Assembly (NCBI GenBank): GCA_963921195.1
Contig: OY992537.1
Location: forward strand, 93,950,736 to 94,014,735
From: Pegoplata infirma
Taxonomy: Eukaryota > Arthropoda > Insecta > Diptera > Anthomyiidae
DNA: 64,000 bases
Reading direction: 5' to 3'
Shown: piece after piece, positions 22,729 through 32,341 of the stretch
Layout of the letters: each line of letters opens with the position of its first letter
Position numbering within the stretch: the first letter of the stretch is position 1
The notes under the pieces: generated by a model
What the model was told of the DNA's origin: nothing
Seen by the model: the letters and a program-made list of their open reading frames with translations, nothing else
Database searches by the model: none
Position numbers and translations under genes: made by a program

Positions 22729-22784
22729 GGCACGATGGGTATAGTGTCTGGCCAGAATGTAGTTCATTGCGGGATCGATTCCCC
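22729..22784 (+). promoter_or_regulatory. tRNA-like pol III module in N3
   Basis: TGGGTATAGTGTCTGG resembles an A-box and GGGATCGATTCCCC a B-box with a perfect T-stem. Their distance is tRNA-like. The two related copies are on the minus strand at 27412-27473 and 30687-30750. The anticodon arm is not convincing, so it is a tRNA-derived promoter rather than a tRNA gene. Confidence 0.5.
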
Positions 22785-22806
22785 AAAATTTTATTAAAAA
22801 CTTAGA

Positions 22807-23522
22807 AACGACGCAACTTCAGAGTCGCAAAAACTTTTAAAAGACGCAACTTCGAAGTGACAAATTCATAAGAAATACTCTTTATTACAAATTGTAGGAT
22901 ATATTAACATTTCAACATAACCGATGCTATATTACCTTTAAATAGCGAAATACTTTTGGTTTGTAGAATTGAACACACAATTCCTCTATTAAAATTTTTT
23001 CCTGTATGTGTTGCTCAACACATCATCAGGCTTGTGAATTTCATGCGGACCGACCACAATGCATTTGTGTATTTCGATAAAAGTATCAACAGTATTTCAA
23101 ATACATACAACCAAATAAAAATTTTGACAATGCAACATGTGTGCTGACATGAATATTTTCTGCTTTTTTTTTGTTTTTGTCATAGCACTACTAGTACATA
23201 TTTCAATACAATTTTTTTCGTCATACGTACTAACATGAAAATATATTTATTCAAGCAAATGGTAAATTCAACAGAAATTTAAGAAGATAAAGAGGATTTT
23301 TTTTAGTTTATAAAAACAAGTTAAATATTAGTACTAAATTGCTGACTTAACAAACAAAAATTTAAAGCAACTTAATTATTGGAAAAAAAATTGCTGATAG
23401 TCCTTTCAGCCCACCTTTGATAAAAAGAAGACTTTTCTGAGGCATCGTCTCGGTGTAGATGGCACGGATCAACGGGGGGGATGTAAAGGAAATTCCCTTC
23501 CAACAAACCGAATTTAAAAAAA
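22807..23522. other. No recognised gene
   Basis: GACGCAACTTCRGAGTCGC-like direct repeats occur near 22805-22865. A less AT-rich block (23390-23520) reads on the minus strand as a 98-residue ORF that matches nothing known to me and runs into the next transposon. Confidence 0.4.
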
Positions 23523-24911
23523 AACAAGTAAGAAAGTTATAGTCAAGAGCGACCATATGATACCCTACACCAGTGTTTTCCGGAAAATGGGTCCCAAGTC
23601 CAAACATGGACAGATTGGATCTGCCTTTTGTTAGATCTTTATTTAGTGTACAAAACACACACAGATCAAATTTTAGTTGAATTTGTTTATTTTTTTCTTA
23701 ATAAACCGATTTAACTGAATATCAATCGAAATTTTTATATGGGGGACTAACAAGGGAAGTCTCCCTAGTGTCACCCGCGGATCTTTATGGAATTGGTTTT
23801 ATTTTGTAGAGCAGAAAAAATAAAGGGACACGTATTTTTTTATAGCGGCCCAAATTCATATTTAGGGGGTAAAAAGGAGGGGGGAAGACAAGGCAATTTT
23901 TCAGTTTTTTTCGTTTATCTCCTATATTATGCAAAGAAACCTAGTCATGTTACATACCAAATGAAAGGTCTTTGGAAAACCTATCTATGTGTGCTAAGAA
24001 CGTGTCCAAACATGCACAACTTTTCATCATATTGAGTAAAATACCAAAATATTAGGACATTTTTGTTAATAAGTTGAAAAATATTAACTTCTTTGGCCCG
24101 TTAATAGCACCACGAGATAGGTATTTTTAATACCTTTAATCTGATACCACACATGCCTATAGTAATTTTGTTTAAATAGGCGTAAATCGTAAAAAACTGA
24201 AAAAGGTCAATTTCCCCCCATACAAATCGACCCCCCCTAAAAATGAGTTTGGGCCGCTATAAAAAAATACGTGTCGAATTAATTTTCGTTCTTAACAACA
24301 TATCCAAATTTCGTGAAGATCGGAGGGTGACACCAGGGAGACTTCCCTTGTAAGTCCGAAAATGGTCCAATTATATTCCGATTTGATTAGGTTACTAAAG
24401 TACAAAAAAATTATATTTTTATCAAATATTTCCATTTTTATTAATTTTGAGGGAATTATGTGAATATCGGGAGGGTGTTTTGTATGGGGACTACCAGAAG
24501 GACTGACCCGATTCCTTTGAAATTTGGAATGAAGATTCATGCGTACAAAATTTGACCACAAAATTTGACCACGATATCTATAACAATACGGTCATTAGAG
24601 TCATTTCAGCCGAATCCAAAGGGAGCGTTTGTGTGGGGGCTAGGTCTTAACATGCACCGATTTTCTCCAATTTCAATAGGTTTCGTCCTTTTGCCATAAG
24701 ATGTCGATTGATTGAAAATTGCGACCTGTATCGTACTTAAACCGATAGATGGACAGACAGGCGGACGGACGGATATCGCTAAATCGACTCAAAAAGTCAT
24801 TCTGAGTCGATCGGTATACTTGAAAGTAGGCCTAGGACCAATATTTCGGATAGTTACAAACCTCAGCACAAACTCAATATACCCTGTACCACAGAATGGT
24901 GTAGGGTATAA
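23523..24911 (+). mobile_element. GTCY-type element B2 (mini-me-like) carrying D1
   Basis: It starts ACAAGTAAGAAAGTTATAGT and has CCCTACACCAGTGTTTTCCGG. It continues after an internal TIR element with GTCCGAAAATGGTCC, a short RGAC run (24753-24772), the core ATCGCTAAATCGACTC, and the terminal stem-loop ATACCCTGTACCACAGAATG with GTGTAGGGTATAA. B copies differ from A copies in the body but share ends of the same design. Confidence 0.85.
23751..24350. mobile_element. TIR element D1, 600 bp, TAA target
   Basis: The ends are CAAGGGAAGTCTCCCTAGTG and CAGGGAGACTTCCCTTG, with about 26 bp of inverted identity. The trinucleotide TAA is on both sides, and removing the element restores the B2 sequence GGACTAAGTCCGAAAATGG. 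It contains GGGGGTAAAAAGGAGGGGGG and its approximate inverse. No transposase is encoded. Confidence 0.88.
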
Positions 24912-25078
24912 AGACAAAATATGAAGATTTTTCTACAGCAAAGGTCCAACAATTTTTCTGTAGCTAAATTTTTCTATTGAAAAAATCTGAGAATTTTTCT
25001 ATAGGAAAAATCTGAGAATTTTTCTATAGAAAAAAATCTTTAAAGTTTTCTAAAATAAAAATCTAAGAATTTTTCTAT

Positions 25079-26490
25079 ATCATGAAATCCAGCAAAGATT
25101 TTATAAAATCTGACCGAGGGTCTTCAAATTTATCTAATTTTTTGTACACATGTGCTCTATAGAGCCAATTAAACATATCCATTTTCAGTTTTTTATATTT
25201 AAAAAAAATCGCGATTTTTTCGCGAATTTAATTTTCTTCAAAAATTTAAAAAATCAAAAAAGTATGCTACTTTGAATAGCCATATCTTCGGAAGTATCTA
25301 TCGGATTTCTTCAATTCAAAAAGCATTCGATTCAGACGATAGTCTTACTTTTTATTAATGTAATAAAAAAAATATTTTTTTAAAAAAAGTGCATTTTTGA
25401 TGCAAATGCATTTTTTGGATGCATTTTTTAAAACTTTCTCCCCCTTCAATTTTTTTTAAACCTACATAAATTGAAAATATAGCATTTTTTACACAAAATT
25501 GCGTACCGCTTTTTTTGTGACGGAGTTTCGTAAAAATTTTGTAATTTTTTTAAAAATACCTTATTGGTTTTTCCATACAATTTTTTCATAAAATACGTAA
25601 AATAACAAAAACAAATTTTAGTCTAAGGAAAAACTACATAAGCATTTTTTAAAAAAATCACGAAAATTTTGTGAAACGCCGTCACAAAAAAAAATTTACC
25701 CAATATTATGTAAAAAATGTTATATTTTCGATTTATGCAGGTTTCAAACAAATTGAAGGGGGAGAAAGTTTATAAAAATGCATCCAAAAATTGCATTTGC
25801 ATCAAAAATGCATTTTTTTAAAAAAAATATTTTTTGTTAGTACATTGGTATAAAAACGGATAATCAGTTGAATCGAATGCTTTTTGAGTCGTAGAAATCC
25901 GATAAATACTTTTGAAGAAATGGCTTTTTAAAGTTACATACTTTTTTGATAAAATTGCAAAATAAACATTAAATTGATTTTTTGTATGGAATAAATCAAA
26001 TAAGTAGTTTTAAAAAAGTCACGAAAATTTTTTGAAAAGCTGTCACAAAAAAAACGGCACTCAATTTTGTGTAAAAAATGCCATATTTTCGAATTATGCA
26101 GATTTCAAAAAAATTGAAGGGGGAGAAAGTTTTGAAAAATGCATCCAAAAATTGCATTTGCATCAAAAATGCACTTTTTTTGAAAATACTTTTTTTTTAT
26201 TCCAATGGTATAAAAAAAGACGAACGTTTGAATCAAATGCTTTTTGAATCGTAGAAATCCGATAGATACTTTAGCAGATATGGCTCTTCAAATTAACATA
26301 CTTTTTTGATTTTTTAAATTTTTGAAGAAAACTAAATTCGCGAAAAAATCGCGATTTTTTTAAAATTCAAAAAACTGAAAATGGATATGTTTTATTGGCT
26401 TCATTGAGAATGCATACCGTCAATATAAAGAAAATCGAAAGACCTAAGGTCAGAAAATAGCATTTTTTGTTTTCTGGTGGATTTTGTGAT
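25079..26490. mobile_element. Foldback element R with a duplicated right arm
   Basis: A left arm (25079-25650) meets two successive inverted partners (about 25660-25960 and 25960-26490). AAATTGAAGGGGGAGAAAGTTT occurs twice on the right (near 25753 and 26112) and once inverted on the left near 25430. The ends read ATATCATGAAATCCAGCA and TCTGGTGGATTTTGTGATAT. AAAATCTGACCGAGGGTCTT is shared with the foldback at 36973-40065. Confidence 0.7.
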
Positions 26491-27099
26491 ATAGGAAAAA
26501 TATTAAAATTTCTGATAATTTTTCTAATCTGACAATATTTCTATAGCAAAAAATTGAGAATTTTCTATAAGGAAAAATCTGAGAATTTTTCTATATAAAA
26601 AATCTGAACATGTTTCTATAGCAAAAAATTAAGAATTTTCTATAAGGAAAAATCCAAGAATTTTTCTATATGAAAAATCTGAACATGTTTATATAGGAAA
26701 AATCTGCTAATTTTTCTGTAGGAAAAATCTGAGAACTTTTCTTAAGGAAAAATTTTTGAATTTTTCTATAGGAAAAATCTGCTAATTTTTCTAAAGGAAA
26801 AATCTGAGAATTTTTCTAAAGGAAAAACCTAAGAATTTTTCTATAAGAAAAAATTAGAATTTTTTTTTGCAGGAAAAATCTCAGAATTTTTTGTATTGAA
26901 AAATTTCAGAATTTTTCGTATGAAAAAATCTCAGAATTTTTTGTTGGGAATAAACTCAGAATTTTTTGTAGGCGAAAGATCTTAGAATTTTTTAAAGGAA
27001 CAAATTTAAGAATTTCTTACTACAGCAAAAGTCTTACAATTTTTCGATAACTAAAATTTTAGAATTTTTCCATAATTAAAAATCAGAGAATTTTTGCTA

Positions 27100-27847
27100 C
27101 ACTCAAAATATTTTGTAGGCAAAAACAAATGAAAAACACATTTAAATCAAGTGATAAAGCACTTAAAAAACCATTCCAGTAATTATTCATTTGTTTTAAC
27201 AAACATCAACATTTATTTATTACTGTTGATAAAATTTTCAAAATAAATAACGTCACTTTCATTTTTTTTTACCAACAAATTCGAAAAAATAACCTACGAA
27301 AACATATTAAAAAAAAAATTACAACGAAAACATTAAAAATTAATGATGTCGTAGGTTGTTTTTACAAATTTTCTATTGAATTTTATTTTAAAAAATTTTA
27401 AATAAAATTTTTGGGGAATCGATCCCGCAATCAACTATATTCTGGCCAGACACTCTACCCATCGTGCCAAAGCCACTTGACACAAACATGTTTTTATACT
27501 TCTATAAATAATTTTTTGAATTTTTTGTCTACAAAAAAATATCCAACACAAGAAGGTAAAAATTAATGACTTTTCTTTAAAAAATGGCAACAATTTAAAA
27601 AAAAAATAACGTACACAAATCATTAAAAATTAAAGATTTTTACTTACAGAACAAAAATAAATGACTTTAAAAATTTAATGCTAATGAAAGTCTTTATTTT
27701 TTATGTTGTTATTTTTGAAACAAAAACACAAATAGTCATTTGAAGAAACTGAACATTGAACAAATGTTTTTTCTGCTAAAAACGACAAAACGTAATACTT
27801 TTTAAATAAACTACTTACAAACAGTTAATGACATAATTTTTGGAGTG
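27100..27847. mobile_element. CACTC-type TIR element N1, 748 bp, TA target
   Basis: The ends are CACTCAAAATATTTTGT and ATAATTTTTGGAGTG. TA is on both sides (27098-27099, 27848-27849), and the flanks are satellite Z on both sides. The interior repeats AACCTACGAAAACATTAAAAA-like units and carries a tRNA-like module (27412-27473, minus). No protein is encoded. It is the most complete of three copies. Confidence 0.85.
27412..27473 (-). promoter_or_regulatory. tRNA-like pol III module in N1
   Basis: On the minus strand it reads GGCACGATGGGTAGAGTG (A-box-like), then GCGGGATCGATTCCCC (B-box with a perfect T-stem). A T-rich tract follows. It matches the modules in the other two N copies. Confidence 0.5.
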
Positions 27848-28218
27848 TAGAAAAAATCTGCTAATTTTTCTATAGAAAAAATCTGAGAACTTCTAAAAAA
27901 AATCTGAGAATTTTTCTAAAGGAAAAACCTGAGAATTTTTCTATAGGAAAAAATTAGATTTTTTTTTTTGCTGGAAAAATCTCAGAATTTTTTGTATTGA
28001 AAAATTTCATAATTTTTCGTATGAAAAAATTTCAGAATTTTTTGTTGGGAATAAACTCAGAATTGTTTGTAGGCGAAAGATCACAGAATTTTTTGTAGGA
28101 AAAATTCTAAGAATTTCTTTCTACAGCAAAAGTCTTACAATTTTTCGATAACAAAAATTTTAGAATTTATCTATAAGGAAAAATCAGAGAATTTTTGTTA
28201 CACTCAAAATATTTTTTT

Positions 28219-29480
28219 TTTATACCCTCCAACTACAGTATGGGGGTATACTCACTTTGTCATTCCGTGTGCAACGCATCAAAATATCGGTCTAGGACCC
28301 CATAAAGTATATATATTATTGATCAGTGATCGATTCTAAGACATTCTAGCGATGTCCGTCTGTCCGTCCGTCCGTCCGTCCGTCTGTCCGTCCGTCTGTG
28401 GAAGACACGATACAGTCCAAAATAAAAGTGATAGACTCCTGAAATTTGGCACATATATGTCTTATGTTCATAGGCTGGTTAAGTTCGGAGATGGGCAAAA
28501 TCGGACCAGGGGGGAAAAAGTTCCCCCTTAAAGAACTAAACCAACCTCTGAAAAATATCATATTTTTACGTGATTTTTTGTGTTTTTGTTTACCAAATTC
28601 AACATTTTTATGCTACAAGAAGTTCAAGGTCCTGCATTTGGACCCACAGAATTAGAAAATATCGTTTTACGGTCCGCCCCCCCCCCTTTTATGGGCGTGG
28701 AATAATTTTTTATACCCTCCAACCACAGTATGGGGGTATACTCACTTTGTCATTCCGTGTGTAACGCATCGAAATATCGGTCTAGGACCCCATAAAGTAT
28801 ATATATTATTGATCAGTGATCGATTCTAAGACATTCTAGTGATGTCCGTCCGTCCGTCCGTCCGTCTGTCCGTCTGTCCGTCTGTCCGTCTGTAGAAGAC
28901 ACGATTCAGTCCAAACTAAACAAGCTAGACTTCCGAAGTTTGGCACGAATATGTCTTATATTCCTAGGCAGGTTAAGTTCGGAAATGGGCAAAATCGGAC
29001 CAAGGGGAAAAAAGTTCCCCCTTGGAGAACTAAACCAACCCAAGAAAAAACGCATTTTTTGTAGGGTTTTTTGTACTTTTGCTGAGCAAATGCAACATTC
29101 TTATCTCAGAATAAGTTAAAATTCGCAGAGGGAAGGTGCCCCCTAACGTCTCCCGCAACCCCCCCCCAAAAAAAAAAAGACGCCCCTGGATTTTTTTCAT
29201 ATAGAGTTTTTTTACATTTTGGAGGGTATAAAAGATTCGGCACAGCCGAATGTAACACTCTCACTTGTTTTTTTTATAGAATGATAAATTTGTATTTCTT
29301 TAGTGCAAAAAATAAGAATTATTTTTTTTAACACTTATTCGAGGGGAATTGTGCCCCCAATTACCACTACCGACCCCCCCCACCAAAAAAAAGAAGACGC
29401 CCCTGCAATTTTTTTTTATTTATTTGCATGTTGGAGGGTATAAAAGATTCGGCACAGCCGAATTTAACACTCTTACTTGT
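28219..29480 (-). mobile_element. GTCY-type element A4, interrupted by A5
   Basis: It begins TATACCCTCC with ACTACAGTATGGGGGTATAC and has a long GTCC/GTCT run (28353-28400). At 28700 it reads TTATGGGCGTGGAATAA and then stops at the start of A5. It resumes at about 29270 with GAATGATAAATTTG. It ends in GATTCGGCACAGCCGAATTT and CTTACTTGT at 29480. Comparison with A1 read in reverse shows the two halves are contiguous in an intact copy. Confidence 0.88.
28709..29268 (-). mobile_element. GTCY-type element A5, nested in A4
   Basis: A complete short copy with both ends (TATACCCTCCAACCACAG; GCACAGCCGAATGTAACACT) and a GTCY run at 28847-28893. Same orientation and same family as its host, so a self-into-self insertion. 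Confidence 0.88.
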
Positions 29481-29831
29481 TTTTTTTTTACTTAACCAAC
29501 ACTCAGGGGATGTCCCCTATAAATGCAGTGCATTGTGTTGGTAATTAGGAAAATAGGTTATGGGAAGGAGGAAAGAGGGAGTAGTGTTTGTGGATATTTG
29601 ATTTGAATTTTTCTAGATTGTAGTTAACAGGGAAGACGTCTGCAGGAAGTATATTCCACATACGGATTGTTCGACTTATAAATGAATTTTCTCTGTAATG
29701 CGTTGTGCGGTACACTGGGCAATCGACAACAAATGGATGAGCCCTACTAGACAAGCGAGTACTCCGAACAAAAACTCGTGCTCGCGGAATCAATTCGCTT
29801 ATTTCAGCAGAACACTTACCGTGGTAATATC
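29481..29831 (-). pseudogene. 5'-truncated non-LTR retrotransposon tail (RT C-terminus)
   Basis: On the minus strand an open frame ends at 29545. It includes CSAEISELIPRARVFVRST, SRAHPFVVDCPVYRTTHY, RENSFISRTIRMWNILPADV and FKSNIHKHYSLFPPS. The 'SFI/FxRTIRMWNxLP ... F..N.xKFKxNI..HY' pattern is the usual C-terminal tail of insect non-LTR (jockey/I-type) reverse transcriptase proteins, downstream of the catalytic domain. A short 3' region with AACACTCAGGGGATG-like sequence and an A-rich tail (29481-29495 read in reverse) follows. The 5' part is missing at about 29831, where N2 sequence resumes. Truncation at the 5' end with an A-rich 3' end fits target-primed reverse transcription. The frame has no stop in what remains, so the insertion is fairly young. 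Confidence 0.78.
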
Positions 29832-29930
29832 CCAGTAATTATTCATCTGTTTTAACAAACATCAACATTTATTTTTTACTGTTGATAAAATTTTCAAAAT
29901 AAATGACATTGAACATTAAAAAATTACGTT

Positions 29931-30492
29931 TTTATACCCTCCAACTACAGTATGGGGGTATACTCACTTTGTCATTCCGTGTGTAACGCATCGAAATATC
30001 GGTCGGGGACCCCATAAAGTATATATATTATTGATCAGTGATCGATTCTAAGACATTCTAGCGATGTCCGTCCGTCCGTCCGTCCGTCCGTCCGTCCGTC
30101 TGTCCGTCCGTCCGTCCGTCTGTAGTTAACACGATGCAGTCCAAAATAAAAGAGCTAGGAACCTTAAGTTTGGCACAAATATGTCTTATGTTCCTAGCCA
30201 GGTTAAGTTCGGAAATTGGCCAAATCGGACCAGGGGAAAAAAGTTCCCCCTTGAAGAACTAAACCAACCTCTAAAAAAATACACACTTCTACATGTTTTT
30301 TTGTATTTTTGTTAAATAAATGAAACCTTTGGTATATTTATCGCGATGGGAAGGTGCTCTCAACGTGCCCTACTGACCCTATCAACCTCCCCCCCCCCAA
30401 AAAAAAAGAAACGCCCCTGTCATTTTTTTTTGGTTACATTTTGGAGGGTATATAATAGATTCGGCACAGCCGAATTTAACACTCTCACTTGT
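29931..30492 (-). mobile_element. GTCY-type element A6, nested in N2
   Basis: It begins TTTATACCCTCCAACTACAG. It has the longest A-family GTCC/GTCT run (30068-30122) and ends GGAGGGTATATAATAGATTC, GGCACAGCC and CTCTCACTTGTTTT. Before and after it the N2 sequence is continuous when compared with N1. Confidence 0.88.
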
Positions 30493-30686
30493 TTTCATTC
30501 TTTTTTTCCAAAAAATTCTACAAATATATCCTACGAAAACATTAAAAATTAATGACAGTTCTGTTATTTTTACCAAAAAATTCCAAAAAAATAACAAATG
30601 AAAACATTAAAAATTAATGATTTCGTAGGTTATTTTTTACAATTTTCTATAGAAATATGTTTTTAAAAATTTTTAATAAAATTTTT

Positions 30687-30750
30687 GAGGAATCGATCTC
30701 GCAATCAACTACATTCTGGCCAGACACTCTACCCATCGTGCCAAAGTCAC
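30687..30750 (-). promoter_or_regulatory. tRNA-like pol III module in N2
   Basis: It matches the modules of N1 and N3 but the B-box arm is mutated (GCGAGATCGATTCC), which breaks T-stem pairing. Probably inactive. Confidence 0.45.
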
Positions 30751-31659
30751 TTGATGCAAACATGTTTTTAAATTTAAATAATAATTTTTTTAACTTTTTT
30801 TTTTCTACAAAAAAATAACCTACTGTGTAGGTAAAAACTAATGATATCGCATTAAAAAACACCAACAATTAAAAAAAAAATTACTTACACAACTGATTAT
30901 AAATTTAAAGAATAATCAGTAGTTTTTACTTACAGAACAAAAATAAATGACTTTACAAATTAAATGTTAATAAAAGTCCTTATTTTTTAGTGTGTTATTT
31001 TTGAAACAAAGGACAGAAGTAGTCATTAATAAAAAATGAACATCAAACAAATGTTTTTTTCTTTTAAAAACGACTAAACGTAAAACTTTTTAAATAAACT
31101 ACAAACAGTGACATAATTTTTTGAATGTATAGAAAAAATCAGAGAAGGAAAAATCTTAGAATTTTTCTAAAGGAAAAACCTGATAATTTTTCTATAGGAA
31201 AAATATTAGAATTTTTCTATACGAAAAATATTTGAGTTTTTCTACAGCAAAAGTCGGACAAAAATTTGTGAATTTTTTATAAGGAAAAATCTGAGAATTT
31301 TCTTAAGAAAAAATCCGAACTTTTCTAAAGGGTGTGAAGTTAGCTTCCCAAAAATAGATATCTTTTAAAAAAATGTTAACATCCTAACAGAGACTGTTAT
31401 TTAACATTGTGAAGTTAGCTTCCAAAAATAGATATCTTTTTAGCAGAAATCGAATATAACGAATTGAAATTGGAAAAAAATATCTTATATAGATTATATA
31501 CCGATATCTGACAACATATCAAATGCATATTAACACTTATTTTTCAAACATGAATTAAAAAAAAGTAAATAGTAAGAAACAAATACAAATTAAAATATAT
31601 ACATTTTCAGAACCGTACGTTACAGATCGGAGTATATATATATACCGATATCTGATAAA

Positions 31660-32341
31660 ATTACAAATTCATTTAGGGGCTTTTCCCGCACATGGGGTTT
31701 GTAGCCCGGGACTAGTAGATTCTTAAAAAATATATACCTAAGAAATCGTATGTTTGAGATCGGAGATATATATTTTTTAAAAAAATTAATAATACACTCT
31801 GCAAATTATAGGGTTATAATGAGCGACCTCTAAAAAAGTCAAAATACATTTAGGGGCTTAACCCTCACATGGGGTTGGTAGCCCGGGACTAGTAGATTCT
31901 AAAAAAATATATAGCTAAGAAATCGTATGTTTGAGATCGGAGATATATATTTTTAAAAAAAATGAATAATACACTCTGCAAATTATAGGGTTATAATGAG
32001 CGACCTCTAAAAAAGTCAAAATACATTTAGGGGCTTAACCCGCACATGGGGTTGGTAGCCCGGGACTAGTAGATTCTAAAAAAATATATACTTAAGAAAT
32101 CGTATGTTTGAGATCGGAGATATATATTTTTTAAAAAAATTAATAATACACTCTGCAAATTATAGGGTTATAATGAGCGACCTCTAAAAAAGTCAAAATA
32201 CATTTAGGGGCTTAACCCGCACATGGAGTTTGTAGCCCGGGACTAGTAGATTCTAAAAAAATATATAGCTAAGAAATCGTATGTTTGAGATCGGAGATAT
32301 ATATTTTTTAAAAAAATTAATAATACACTCTGCAAATTATA
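31660..32341 (+). repeat. 177-bp satellite array, left arm of Y (about 4 copies)
   Basis: CTGCAAATTATAGGG and AGCCCGGGACTAGTAG recur every 177 bp (for example 31799, 31976, 32153, 32330). Units contain TGAGATCGGAGATATATA and GGGGCTTAACCCGCACATGG. The array is cut at 32341 by element O. Confidence 0.9.

Larger units (their letters stand above)
22223..22806 (-). mobile_element. CACTC-type TIR element N3, truncated, with tRNA-like module
   Basis: It is the inverse of the copy at 27100-27847. It begins ACAAAAAATTATGTAATTAACTG, continues with TAGTTTATTTAAAAAGTTTT and the tRNA-like segment (22729-22784), and ends in AAAATTTTATTAAAAA. The end that should read TTTTGAGTG is missing. A 90-bp insertion with 15-bp direct repeats lies at 22627-22716. 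Confidence 0.7.
28201..31127. mobile_element. CACTC-type TIR element N2, exploded by nested insertions
   Basis: The left end CACTCAAAATATTTTT is at 28201 and the right end ATAATTTTTTGAATG at 31127, with TA on both sides. The body resumes at 29832 (CCAGTAATTATTCATCTG) and at 30493. Between these lie A4 with A5 inside it, a LINE tail and A6. N2's own sequence adds up to roughly 0.75 kb, matching N1 less a small deletion near the left end. Confidence 0.8.

Noticed and set aside
23362..23658. 98-residue minus-strand ORF
   Set aside because: Part of it crosses the start of GTCY element B2, and the rest has no recognisable similarity or domain.
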